From: Diphasiastrum complanatum
Lineage: Eukaryota > Streptophyta > Lycopodiopsida > Lycopodiales > Lycopodiaceae
Reading direction: 5' to 3'
NCBI GenBank assembly: GCA_029204225.1
Contig: CM055094.1
Location: forward strand, 22,878,657-22,942,656
DNA length: 64,000 nucleotides
Shown piece by piece: positions 23,566-33,935 of the stretch. The translations under genes and the position numbers were made by a program. Position 1 is the stretch's first letter; the number at the start of each line of letters is the position of its first letter. Under the pieces are notes generated by a model, which was given only the letters and a program-made list of their open reading frames with translations, was not told where the DNA came from and made no database searches.

Positions 23566-24290
23566 TCAAGAGAAGTTGTCGATGAAGATTAGAAAATAGA
23601 GACCTCCCCCTGTGGAAGCAGTCTGCATCGGGCCACAAATGTCGCCATGTACAAGGTCAAGCAAGCCCTTGGATATATGAACTGAGTCTGAAATGAAGGG
23701 GCTTCTAGCATGCTTGCTGATAATACAGCTTTTGCATGGAGAAGTTGGCTTGCTGACAGAAGGCAAATCTTGTACTAGACTCTGAACTGACATTTGTTGA
23801 ATACTATTGAAGTTAAGATGGCCAAGTCTGAAATGCCACATCATATCAGTTGATTCAAAAGTGGATGTGTAAAGAGCTTGACTGTTAGAAGAGTAGCAAT
23901 GGATGAGTTTGTAAAGATAGCCGCTTCTTCTTCCGTAGGCTAGAACCTTATGGGATTTTTCAAGAATTGTACAGTCTTCTGTATCGAATTCGACCTTCAA
24001 ACCTGAATCGATGATTCTGCTAACTGAGAGCAGATTTTTGGTCAGATTTGAAATGTGGAGAATGTTGGACCTCATCTCTTTTGAATTCAACTCCACCTTC
24101 GATTGAATGTGATGAGTTGTCTCCAAGTTGCACAACTCAAGAGTGGGTAACTGACTTATAGTCTTTGAACCAGTTGCGATGGTGAGTCATGTGTTGAGTT
24201 GCTCCGGAATCTAGATACCAGGAATCAATATCCTATTGTTCTTCGACTTTGGTCATGAAAGCTGCTTCATCTTTTTCTTGTTGCTGATTT
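23566..24290 (-). pseudogene. Copia protease and GAG-pre-integrase
   Basis: At about 24180-24240 the - strand reads WYLDSGATQHMTHH, a variant of the copia protease active site DSGA. Below it come ILHISNLTKNLLSVSRIIDSGLKVEFD and MMWHFRLGHLNF with CKSCIISKHA (integrase HHCC zinc domain), then LVHGDICGPM with the first catalytic Asp. Stops break the stretch between protease and the 189-codon frame. Confidence 0.8.
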
Positions 24291-24354
24291 GAGTGATATG
24301 TTGTAGCACTATGTACTTGTTGTTGGAACCGCTTCTTCTTTTCGTTGTTGTATT

Positions 24355-24720
24355 TCAAAGTTCAGTGGTCCTTGATTCGTGGCCAATCCTCTTACAACAT
24401 CTGCAAAAAAGTTTCTGCACTAGTTGGAATGATGAAGAACTTGAATTTGATCTTGAGCCGGAATTTGGTCCAGACTGCACGTTGCTCTTCTTGTCAATGT
24501 AGCCTGACTTTGTAGATCTCTTGGATCTAAACTTCTGATTTTTTGAATATAGAGCTTGAGGATCTGTTCCTGAGTCTGAGGAGAATGCTGATCTTCTGAT
24601 CTCCTCTTGTAGGAGCAGTGAAATCACTCTTGATAGAGTGAGGTGCACCTGGGTAGAAATTGCCATTATCCAATTTTCGTAGGCTTCAGGTAGATATAAT
24701 TGTCATCGCTCTTTATCTTA
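24355..24720 (-). pseudogene. Copia gag fragment with zinc knuckle
   Basis: The - strand gives HLTLSRVISLLLQEEIRRS followed by a serine-rich stretch and a knuckle-like CRCCKRIGHESR. The N-terminal part of gag is missing; it resembles the fragment at 51530-51620. At about 24720 the sequence switches to the end of a + strand LTR. Confidence 0.65.
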
Positions 24721-25205
24721 GTTGGTCTATCTTAGTGGGCCTGTACTTAGATGTGCCAACAGAGTGGTATAAAAGCTTATAAGCATACATCCACATTCAT
24801 CAGTGGTATCAAAGCAAGTTTTGAATTTACTAGAGTCTATAGGATATAAAAGGGAACTTAATACGTTCTTGTTTTTCTAGAGATAATCTATATTATGTTT
24901 GTGTACAATCTTTGTTCTTCGATCATCATGGAAGGTTCAACCTCTAAGATTTGTTTGATCGATAATTTCAATAGAGATGATGTCCGCATGTGGAATTTGA
25001 AAATGAGGATGATCTTGATCAAAAAGGAGCTATGGAAATACGTAAATGGTTTGATAGCCAGACCGATGGAATCTGAAATGCTTCCGACATGGATATCACT
25101 TCAATGAGCCATGAAGAATCACATAGAATGTAAATAAGATGATTCCACCATGCTTCCAACTTTGAACTCTCTGGAAAAATACAACAAACAAACAATAAAT
25201 GTGAG
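24721..25205 (+). mobile_element. Copia LTR end, primer-binding site and gag start
   Basis: The LTR end at 24725-24803 matches the - strand LTR at 14799-14870 in reverse. TGGTATCAAAGC follows at about 24813-24824, a primer-binding site. At 24928 a gag begins (MEGSTSKICLIDNFNRDDVR, MWNLKMRMILIKKELW) and stops at 25105. The rest is cut by the insertion of the next copia element at 25211. Confidence 0.65.
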
Positions 25206-25210
25206 TGATG

Positions 25211-26287
25211 TGTTGGATTTACTCCTCCTACTCTCCTAAATCCCAATTTTAATCTGCCTCCATTCATGCTGCATATTTTTCTAACGTTGTCATGCAGTCT
25301 GCATTTTTACTCGCAAATTCGCACAAACGAAGAAAAGGCGAATGAATCGTGACAGTGTGTTCTTACACAGGTCATGGTGACAGGCGAAAAGGGGACACTA
25401 CCTTACTGAATGCCAAAGGTGCCCTAATAGATAAGGCACCCTATAAATCTTATCCTAAGGCCATTCGTAAGAGTGACGCACTTTTGCGTCATCACCAACG
25501 TTCACTTCACTACTGGCTGACATCGCACCCTTTTCACCTTCATTCCATGCAGTTGCGCTAACAGATTGGACAACAATTGCAGCCACCCACAATCTCCTAC
25601 AGACAACACATCCACTCTGTACTTTCGCATCTGCACACCTATAATATTATGTATATATATTGGATACCATCTGCGTATTCGATGATGATGATGATCAGAT
25701 GATCAAGTGAGTTAAGAAGAGACTAAGAGAAGGAGGTTTACAGACAGAAATAAGCTTCGTAGGGAACGCGGTTTCGTCCACTATTGTATTGTGCTCTGCC
25801 ACATTATTGACTTGTAAACATGATATACTTAATCTGATACAGCTCTTTGTTCTGCATTTAGATCTATGTTAATATTGTTATACTTGTTCTTCATTTTGTT
25901 TGATTTTTCTAGTTGCTCTTTCTGGTAATAGACGATCAACTTTTAGTTTTGTCTTTTGCGAATAATTCACGACTAATTATCAGTCGAGCACAGTCTAGCT
26001 CTTCGCGAATCATTCGCGACAAATAATTTGTCTTGCGATTTGCGACAAATTATTCATCTAGCGCTCCATCCATTTAAATGTTTGGCTACATACTCTAGAA
26101 TGACTGTGATTTCTACCACTAAAGTCTGTTCATTCTAATAGGCATAGTCATGCTCAGGGAGAGAGTCATTTAGCTCATTCCGCTGCGCACGAACATTTTC
26201 TGTTCGAGTTCGCTTCTCATTCGCTTCTTGTTTGAGTTCGTTTCTCATTCGTGTTTGTCACTTATTCTTCTTCCCTCTCTCCCAACA
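25211..26287 (+). promoter_or_regulatory. 5' LTR of the copia element
   Basis: 1077 bp holding the element's promoter region. TATATATATTGG at about 25650-25662 is a candidate TATA element. Repeated GCGAATCATTCGCGA-type motifs (25955-26060) are conspicuous inverted CpG-rich words. Confidence 0.8.
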
Positions 26288-26299
26288 TGGTATCAGAGA
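26288..26299 (+). other. Primer-binding site, initiator tRNA-Met
   Basis: TGGTATCAGAGA directly after the LTR, one base off the usual plant TGGTATCAGAGC. Confidence 0.85.
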
Positions 26300-26444
26300 A
26301 ATCTTTATATCTCGATTAGCTCCAACAGTACAAGACTCTACTAGCCGATAGAGTAATTGTTTTCTTGTTCTATATTTTTCAGTATCAAATTTTCATACTT
26401 AAGTCAGTGATAGTCTCTCCTATCACTTAGACTAATTCTTCCAC

Positions 26445-26700
26445 ATGGATTCCCAAGGGAAAGCCAGTCCTCTCATGGACAAGCTTGATGGAGCCAATTA
26501 TTATCTGTGGAAATTTAAGTCAGGCTCTCAATATTTCAATTCAATCAAATAAAGGTTTACTTTGGCATTATAGACTTGGTCATTTAAATTATGCTACTGT
26601 ACAACTAATGTCTAGACAATCCATTGTTCTTGATCTCGACTATCCTCACAAAACAGTCGAGCTACCTGTCTGTCAAGACTGTCTAGTTGGAAAATAGACT
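26445..26700 (+). pseudogene. Copia gag start fused to GAG-pre-integrase
   Basis: The gag start codon at 26445 opens MDSQGKASPLMDKLDGANYY and LWKFK, the usual beginning of a UBN2-type gag. After some 25 codons the sequence jumps to the pre-integrase domain (LLWHYRLGHLNYATVQLMSRQ, CQDCLVGK) in another frame, ending in a TAG at 26695. The rest of gag, the zinc knuckle and the protease are deleted. The sister copy on the - strand at 52662-53231 retains the same pre-integrase sequence. Confidence 0.8.
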
Positions 26701-27655
26701 AGGAAGCCATTTAAGTCAAGCCATCAGCATGTTGCTAGAGGATTGCTAGATGTTGTACATTCAGATATTTGTGGCCCGATAAAAAAATCCTTCGTTGAAG
26801 GAAGCCAAGTATTTTATAACCTTTATTGACGAATTCTCGAGAAGAACGATGGTGTACTTCATAAAAAAGAAATCAGAAGCCTTCAACTGCTTCAAAATCT
26901 TCTAGGAGCATGCATAAAAGGAGACTGGAAGGACGATCAAGGCCCTAAGGTCAGATAATGGTGGAGAATATATCTCTGTCGAGTTCAAGGAGTACTGCCA
27001 AAGCCAAGACATTGAGCAGCAATTCATCACTCCTTACAATCCTCAGTCTAATGGCTTAGCTGAGAGAAAGAACCGAACTCTGGTCAAATATGCTAAGTGT
27101 ATGCTAGCACATGCAGCGTTGCCCAAGAGGTTCTGGGTTGAAGCTGTCTCCACTGCAGCTTACGTCCAGAACAGATGTTTGACCAAAGCCCTCTTAGACA
27201 AGACACCCCATGAGGTGTGGACAGGCTCCAAGCCTTCTTTGAAGAACCTAAGAGTCTTTGGGTGCATTGCCTATGTGCAGATCCCAAAGGACACAAGGAA
27301 GAAATTGGACTTCCAAGGTCTAAAGACCATCCTGATCGGATATACTTCGTCTGATAATACCTACAAGCTGTACGATCCTGATACCCAGCAAATCTTGTAT
27401 AGCCGGGATACAATCTTTATCGAGGATCAGTTCGTCGACCTCAAAGACAAGGATATTACTCAAGAAGAACCTTCATCACCTGCCATTGACACGACAATCC
27501 GAACTTCTGGCCCAAGAATGTCTATCGTCAACCTACTTCAAGACAACGAATCACACGAAGATGATGTTGCTACCCAGCAACATATTCCAAGAGCGGTTCA
27601 TCAGTCGAATCCTCTCAGAAGATCAAGCCGAGTGCGCACACAGCCCACAAGGTAG
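26701..27655 (+). pseudogene. Copia integrase
   Basis: The first catalytic Asp is in LLDVVHSDICGPI (about 26741-26780). The core is then frameshifted (an ALRSDNGGEYIS block at about 26945-26980 and NGLAERKNRTLVKYAK at about 27050-27100 can be read in changing frames). From 27101 a 185-codon frame is open: RFWVEAVSTAAYVQNR, VWTGSKPSLKNLRVFGCIAY, ILIGYTSSDNTYKLYDPDT, and the pre-RT linker LRRSSRVRTQPTR ending in a TAG. Confidence 0.85.
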
Positions 27656-27679
27656 ACTCCTGAATCTGTCTGTCTTTTA

Positions 27680-28420
27680 ATGCAGGAAACAACGACAGTC
27701 AAAGAGGCACTTAGCCAACCAGACTCTGATCTCTGGAGAAAAGCTATGGATAGAGAGTATTCCTCTCTTATCAAGAATCAGACATGGTCATTAGTCGAAG
27801 CTCCTATTGGCTGCAATATTATTGATTGCAAATGGATCTTTAAGATCAAATATAACGCCAACAGAGCGATTGATCAAAGGAAGGCTAGACTAGTAGCACA
27901 AGGATTCACCCAGATCCCAAATGTCAACTACAGTGAGACTATTAGTCCAATCGTCAAACATTCGTCAATCCGAATGCTCCTGTCTTATGTTGCAACTGCC
28001 GACCTTGAAGTACATCAACTCGATGTACAAACAACCTATCTGAATGGAGTTATACAAGAAGATATCTACATGATCCAGCTCGAAGGATACGTTCTGGAAG
28101 GCATGAAGAATCATGTCTGTAAACTCCATAAAGCATTGTACGGCTTGAAACAGTCTGCCAGAGCTTGGTTTCAAAGGATCAACACATTCCTCATTGAACA
28201 AGGATTTAGACCAAGCACATTGCAACGTTTATTCAAAGTCATTGCAGCAATCCTTCATTATCATCACCTTGTATGTTGATGATATGTTGCTCTTCAGCAA
28301 CAATGCCAATATGATCAAGGATTCGAAACAGATGTTGTTCTCAGAATTCGACATGACTGATCTGGGTGAAGCTCACTTCTGTCTTGGAATTCAAATCCAC
28401 AGAGACAAAGCAAATTGACT
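27680..28420 (+). pseudogene. Copia reverse transcriptase
   Basis: A 199-codon frame contains WRKAMDREYSSLIKNQTWSL, DCKWIFKIKYNA, KARLVAQGFTQIPNVNYSET, DVQTTYLNGVIQEDIYM and HKALYGLKQSARAWFQRIN. After a frameshift at about 28230 the active-site block ITLYVDDMLLF follows, then EFDMTDLGEAHFCLGIQIH. YVDD is intact. A stop at 28418 and the frameshift disable the gene. Confidence 0.88.
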
Positions 28421-29264
28421 GATTTACATCACTCAACAAAGGTATCTTCATAATGTTCTTAACAAATACAATTTGAAAAATTTTAAATTAACTCACTCAC
28501 CAATGGATCCAGACCTGCATTTGTCAAAGGACCAATGTCCCTAGACAATGCAGGAAGAGGAGTAGATGAGAGAATACCCGTATCGATCGATACTCGGATG
28601 TCTCATGTATGCAATGGTCTTTACAAGGCCAGATATCTCTTTTGCTGTCAACTCACTCAGCCAATACATGGCTAATCCTGGAGTTACCCATTGGAAGGCT
28701 CTTATTCGAGTCATATGATATATTCGAGCTACCATGGACCAGTGCATCTGCTATGGAGATGTCAGCAACAACAATCTTCATCAGCTCAGTGGATATTCTG
28801 ATGCAAGCTGGGGAGGAGATGCAGACCATCATAAGTCCACATCTGGATTTACATTCTTCTTCAATGGCGGTCCTATTTCGTGGAACGGTCATAAGCAAAC
28901 CTCTATCACACTTTCTTCTACTGAAGCAGAATATATTGCTGCTTCTCAATCTATTAAGGAAGCATTTTGAAATTTGCTGTCAGACATCAATCTGTATCAG
29001 TACAGCCCTACAATTTTGTTTTGTGATAACCAAAGTGCTATTGTCTTATCGACCAACCCTAGATTTCATTCTAGGAGTAAGCACATTGAGATAAGATATC
29101 ACTACATCAGGGGCAAGCTTCTTGACAGAGAGGTGAGCTTAACGTATTGCAAAACACAAGACATGGTTGCAGACATTTTTATGAAAGCACTCAGTGTTAA
29201 TGCACACAACAGATTTTATGCATTGCTAAGTCTGAAGATCAAGGCATTCACGGATCCAGATTAA
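28421..29264 (+). pseudogene. Copia RNase H
   Basis: PYRSILGCLMYAMVFTRPDISFAVNSLSQYM, then GYSDASWGGDADHHKSTSGF, ISWNGHKQTSITLSSTEAEY, ILFCDNQSAIVLSTNP, SKHIEIRYHYIRGKLLDREV and DMVADIFMKAL. The RNase H acidic residues (SDASW, STEAEY, CDNQSA) are visible. Stops at about 28540, 28560, 28714 and 28968 interrupt it. It ends at TAA 29262-29264, just before the polypurine tract. Confidence 0.88.
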
Positions 29265-29271
29265 GAGGGGG

Positions 29272-30331
29272 TGTTGGATTTACTCCTCCTACTCTCCTAA
29301 ATCCCAATTTTAGTCTGCCTCCATTCATGCTGCATATTTTTCTAACGTTGTCACGCAGTCTGTATTTTTAGTCACAAATTTGCACAAACAAAGAAAAGGC
29401 AAATGAATCGCGACATTGTATTCTTACATAGGTCATGGTGACAGGCAAAAAGAGGACACTACCTTACTAGATGCCAAAGGTGCCCTAACAGATAAGGCAC
29501 CTTGTAAATCTTATCCTAAGGCCATTCGTAAGAGTTATGCACTTTTGCGTCATCACCAACGTTCACTTTAGTAATGGCTGACGTCGCACCCTTTTCACCT
29601 TCACCCCATGCAGTTGCGCTAACATATTGGACAATGATTGCAGCCACCCACAATCTCCTATAGACAGCACATCCACTCTGTACTTTCACATCTGCACACC
29701 TGCAATATTATGTATATATATTGGATACCATCTGCGTATTCGATGATGATGATGATTAGATGATCAAGTGAGTTAAGAAGAGACTAAGAGAAGGAGGTTT
29801 CATTCCTCATTACAAACAGAAATAAACTTCATAGGGCACGCGGTTTCGTCCGCTATTGTATTGTGCTCTGTCGCATTATTAACTTGTATATATGATATAC
29901 TTAATCTGATACAGCTCTTTGTTCTGCATTCAGATCTGTGTTAATATTGCTATGGTTGTTTTTCATTTTTTCTGATCTTTCTAGTTGCTCTTTCTAGTAA
30001 TAGATGATCAACTTTTAGTCTTGTCTTTCGCGACTAATTACCAGTCTAGCACAGTCTACTCTTCGCGAATCATTTGCGACAGATAATTTGTCTTGCAATT
30101 CGTGACAAATTATTCATCTAGTGCTTCATCCATTTAAATGTTTAGATACGTAATCTAGAATGACTGTGATTTCTATCATTAAAGTTCTATTCATTCTAAT
30201 AGGCGTAGCCATTCTTAGAGAGAGAGTCATTTAACTCATTCCGCTGCGCACAAACATTTTCTGTTTGAGTTCGCTTCTCGTTCGCTTCTTGTTCGAGTTC
30301 GTCACTCATTCTTCCTCCCTCTCTCCCAACA
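29272..30331 (+). promoter_or_regulatory. 3' LTR of the copia element
   Basis: 1060 bp, aligned end to end with 25211-26287. The copy has lost several CpG sites that the 5' LTR keeps (for example TCGCAAATTCGCAC versus TCACAAATTTGCAC). Confidence 0.88.
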
Positions 30332-30344
30332 TGATGAACATTTG

Positions 30345-30892
30345 CTTGCTTGTCTCCTCATTTTTTGTCCTTTATTGCCATGTATCCACCATGATACTCC
30401 ATGAATGAGCCATTTATGCGGTTAAAAAACTGCGAAGCAGCCTCTTGGAAGTCAGGCATAAAGGCAGACTTAAAGGCTACCTGGAAGTCATCCCAAAGAG
30501 TTGGGACCATAGCTCGATCTTTAAGATTCTGCCACCATGAGGATGCCTTACTGCATAAAAACATGATGGTTGTCGAAATACATGAGCTATCTGGTAGATC
30601 GTGCATGGAGAAATGCGACGTCCATCGATCTAACCAGGCCAACACCACATCTTGGTGTCTGTCCTTTTTCTCTCCGGTGAAAAATTCAGGAGTAAACGTC
30701 GGTTCAAGGAGAGCTTGTCGAGACTGGGACATAGCCCAAATCTCGGCCTCCGCCTATTCATATTTAGAGTGCATGTCCACAATTTGTTGTTGTAACAAAT
30801 TAATGGCACGCGTCATATTCTCTGTATCAGTCCCGACGGAAATTGGAGCTCTTGTCTCATCCATAGGAGTGTCCATAGACAAAGGGGTAGCT
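30345..30892 (-). pseudogene. Ty3/gypsy gag, N-terminal part
   Basis: On the - strand a start at about 30882 opens MDTPMDETRAPISVGTDTEN, then INLLQQQIVDMHSKYE, a TAG stop, and the retrotransposon gag domain: EPTFTPEFFTGEKKDRHQDV, CSKASSWWQNLKDRAMVPTL and WDDFQVAFKSAFMPDFQEAA. The motif WWQNLK...W-DF...F...F is typical of Retrotrans_gag. The gene is cut at about 30345, where flanking sequence of the nested copia insertion begins. The lost C-terminus, protease and RT are not found in the nest. It lies in the right order between the 5' LTR at 32682 and the integrase at 18420-18945. Confidence 0.8.
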
Positions 30893-32666
30893 AGCAAAAA
30901 ACTGGAGGAAAAAATGGAGAGCTACGGTGTAAAAATTGTGAAAAAGCAATAACTAGAGTAAAAGGCCTCAAGAATAGCAAACTTGAGAACTTACAACCTT
31001 TACAACAGACATAGAAATGCCAATTATGGGCTTAGCAAAACTCCTGCAATATCATATGCAAAGTTTGTAAGTGATCAAAAGTGACATGCAAGGCATGCAC
31101 AAAGTGAATTGGACACATGCATAGTGATTTGGACAATTCTAGTTTAGAAATTGCCACTTGGTAAAAGTAGGTAGATATGCATTCATGTAAAGTGACAAAT
31201 GTCACTAGTTTTTTAGTTATCACTTTCAGATGTGGAAGAAAGTTGAAGAGAGGTGGTTCTACCTCGAGCTATTCCAATCTCCATAAATGTGTGTGAGCTC
31301 TCTCATAATTTTTTTATGAAGAACCAAGCTTTGAAGACATTCCATGTCAATTTGGATCTATCACCTCTTGTATGCTTGAATTTTTTGAAAATGAGGCAAA
31401 GGAAGTGAACTACCTCCTTCACCCCCTCCCCAAAGCTCCTCTCCAACCCCATGCAAAAAGGACAGGTGTGGCTCAAGAAAGGTCCGATTTGTCCCTTCTA
31501 GGCCTTTCTAACCATGTCGGACCACCCTATGGTGCCACATGGCCCCCAAAGATTTATCAAACTTAATAATGGCCCTTTCTCCCCTCTCCAACTCCTACGT
31601 ACCACAGCTCTCTCCACTCCATTGGAGATCTGCAGGTACGGAGAGGGAGGAAGGAGATAGTACGGCCTAACAAGGTCAAGGGACCAAGATTCAACTTACA
31701 TTACTTTCTTTTAAGATTTAGCAACTTAAGGTTGAAAGTTTGAATTATTAAGCCTTAAGCTTTCAAGCTTAGCATATTGTTTTTTAAGCTCAAGCTTAAA
31801 GTTTCTTTTGTTGGGAGAAAGGAGAGATGGACAGGGCCATGGGGAGGCGCGCATCTCCCCTCCCTGTCACATTATAAAAGTAGAGACCTTAGGGGAGGTA
31901 ATAACTGCTCCCCCCCCCCCCCCCCCCCCCCCCACCCCCCCCCAAAAAAAAGGCAATCTCAAAACCGCTGGCTTGTAGGAAACCTTTGAGCTAGAAGCTT
32001 CGGGCTTGTACAGTGTGCTGCCTGAGTCACAAACGTTTGAATTTTTTTTTTTCAAAGTGTAGAAACTCTGTCCAGTGGACAATACCCGAGGGAAGAGGCT
32101 AGCGCTTGTACTGCATGCTGTCTCTTTAGCCATCAAATTGCTCTTTTCTTTGCTTGCATTAAAGGGATGGTGACAAGTAGTACGGGCCTGACTGGCCCAT
32201 GAATTCAAAGAAAAAAAATCTTAGCTTAGAAGTGAGGTGAAACTTTAGCAAAATAAACTTTGGGCTAAAACTTATAAATAAGTTTATGTATTCAACTCAA
32301 AGTTTATAAGAAAAAAAAAACTTTTTCCAAACTAAAAATCCCAAGAAAACTTTAGGAGAAACCTACAGCTTTCTTTTGAACCTTCAGTTTTATAGAAGCT
32401 TAGTAAAACCAAAGCTTCTTTTCCAACAAACCCAAAAAACTTAATATACAACAAGTTTTAAAGGTTAAAAAGAAAAGAAAAGCCCTTGTTAAGAAGATTA
32501 CTATACTAGTTAACAATCAACTAGTTTTAATCTCCACAATCGAATTTCAACCTTTTCAAAAATAAATCTGAACCAAGGCTGAAAAAACACAACCAACCAC
32601 AATCCAATAAGGAATACCAGTGCAAAGGCCAATAAAGGAACTTGTGCACCTCAAAGGAAAATCGAC
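30893..32666 (-). other. Leader region of the Ty3/gypsy element, no gene recognised
   Basis: Between the primer-binding site and gag lie 1.8 kb with no recognisable coding. A long C-tract with an embedded A occurs at about 31911-31943, and purine- or T-rich patches at 32200-32500. The length is more than usual for a leader, so further insertions may be hidden here. Confidence 0.4.
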
Positions 32667-32681
32667 TGCTCTGATACCAAC
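32667..32681 (-). other. Primer-binding site of the Ty3/gypsy element
   Basis: The + strand CTGCTCTGATACCAA reads TTGGTATCAGAGCAG on the - strand, adjoining the LTR end. It is complementary to the 3' end of initiator tRNA-Met. Confidence 0.85.
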
Positions 32682-32774
32682 TGTTACAACTCCCTAGGAT
32701 CATGGATTGCCTTGAAGGCTTCGCACACCCCATACCAGTGACGACGCACCGTAACCGCCCATTTGTAGGGTCAC
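32682..32774 (-). mobile_element. Truncated 5' LTR of the Ty3/gypsy element
   Basis: 93 bp matching 17921-18014, from TGTTACAACTCCCTAGGATC to GTAGGGTCAC, with few differences. The upper 375 bp of the LTR is gone, and the sequence passes straight into + strand copia RT. This pairs the two LTR copies 14.7 kb apart as one - strand element swollen by nested insertions. Confidence 0.85.
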
Positions 32775-33505
32775 AACCGTGTTGCTTTTCTAACCTCTTT
32801 TGATGAACCTACAAATGTAGATGAAGCAAGGAAAGAAGAGGAGTGGATCCAAGCAATGGATCTTGAGTATCAAGCTCTTATGAAGAATGAAACATCTTTT
32901 GGAGGATCTTCTTGTGTAGATGAAGATATGCAAGTGGATGGATGTTATCTTGCTGTAAAGTCAAGTAATGGATCTGGAAAACAAATTTGTTTCAATGACT
33001 TTAATGGTCAAGTTGATGATCAAGAGGTTGATCTCAAAGTGCTTCAACTAGTCAAAAGAGAAGTTGGCAATTTGGAGCTAGTTAAGAGCATCAAAGGAGA
33101 GTCAATTGGCAAAGATGTTATGGATCTATTTTTGCAGCTTATTGAAGACTCAAGTAAGGTCAAAGGAGCAGCAAGAAAGTGTTGTTCAAGTCTACTTTAC
33201 TTGTTCTATCTCATGTTTGAGCAATTTCAAGTGGATGTGTGCAAATTGTCAAGATATGGTAAAACTACTTGGTGAGTATTGTTATATTGGATTTGTACTA
33301 GCATTCTTGGCTGGTTTTGTTGATGGAAATGTAGCTATTGGAGGTGATTATATCACTCATCCATGGCTAAGTTCTCAAGTGCTGAGCTACTTAGTGCCAA
33401 TGTTTGGAGATTGTCAATTTTTGGTGAATTCATGGTCATTTTCTTGTGTCAAGTAGATCTTGAAGATGGACTAGTAGAATTTGCTTGGTTTATGGAGTCA
33501 TGTGG
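32775..33505 (+). pseudogene. Copia RT start and unassigned retroelement sequence
   Basis: The first 120 bp read VAFLTSFDEPTNVDEARKEE and EWIQAMDLEYQALMKNET (second catalytic-side block of copia RT, as at 21900-21965). This is probably the continuation of the + strand copia interrupted at 17920. After it a 100-codon frame without known domain follows (SNGSGKQICFNDFNGQVDDQ, EVDLKVLQLVKREVGN). Another frame continues to 33456, also unrecognised. It is then joined to Ty3/gypsy RNase H. Confidence 0.55.
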
Positions 33506-33935
33506 TTGGACTGATGAACTTAATCAAATCTTTGAAGCTTTGAAGATATTAGCATCTACAGCCCCTATCTTACACATAGTGTACCCTAGCGGATCTTTCA
33601 TCGTGGAAACGGATGCTAGTGACTATGCGGTGGGTGCAGTTCTCTACCAGGATGGTAGACCTGTGGATTTCGAGAGCAAGAAGTTGGACCCAACTCAAAG
33701 TAGGTATTCTACTTATGAGAAGGAACTTTTTGCTGTCATCCATGCGTTAAAGATTTGGAGACATCATTTGTACGGTTCTAAATTCGTAGTTATGAAAGAT
33801 CATGAGTCTCTTAAGTATATTTGTGATGCCTCGGTCTTAGGGGTCATAAGGCCCACTGGTCGGAACTCATTCAAGAGTTCGAATTCGACATTAAGTACCA
33901 TCGAGGTACGTCAAATTGTGTCGTTGATGCTTTGA
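33506..33935 (+). pseudogene. Ty3/gypsy RNase H
   Basis: FEALKILASTAPILHIVYPSG, then FIVETDASDYAVGAVLYQDG (first RNase H Asp in TDASD), FESKKLDPTQSRYSTYEKEL with the catalytic Glu, and HHLYGSKFVVMKDHESLKYI. The end is shifted: HWSELIQEFEFDIKYHRGTS and VVDALSRIGEV can be read in neighbouring frames at 33856-33950. RT proper is missing upstream. Confidence 0.85.

Larger units (their letters stand above)
25211..30331 (+). mobile_element. Full-length Ty1/copia retrotransposon with 5-bp target duplication
   Basis: 5121 bp. 5' LTR 25211-26287 and 3' LTR 29272-30331, both TGTTGG...CCAACA. A perfect target duplication TGATG flanks it at 25206-25210 and 30332-30336. TGGTATCAGAG follows the 5' LTR at 26288, and AAGAGGGGG precedes the 3' LTR. 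In the first 176 bp the LTRs differ at 13 sites by hand count, many of them CpG-type transitions, so this is an old insertion. Most of gag and all of protease are deleted, so the copy cannot move by itself. Confidence 0.92.

Noticed and set aside
28609-29094. 161-codon + strand frame and its - strand partner
   Set aside because: Shadow frames over copia RNase H; the correct frame gives GYSDASWGGDADHHK and STEAEY.
30401-30952. 183-codon + strand frame
   Set aside because: Antisense to Ty3/gypsy gag, which is read on the - strand with a recognisable domain.
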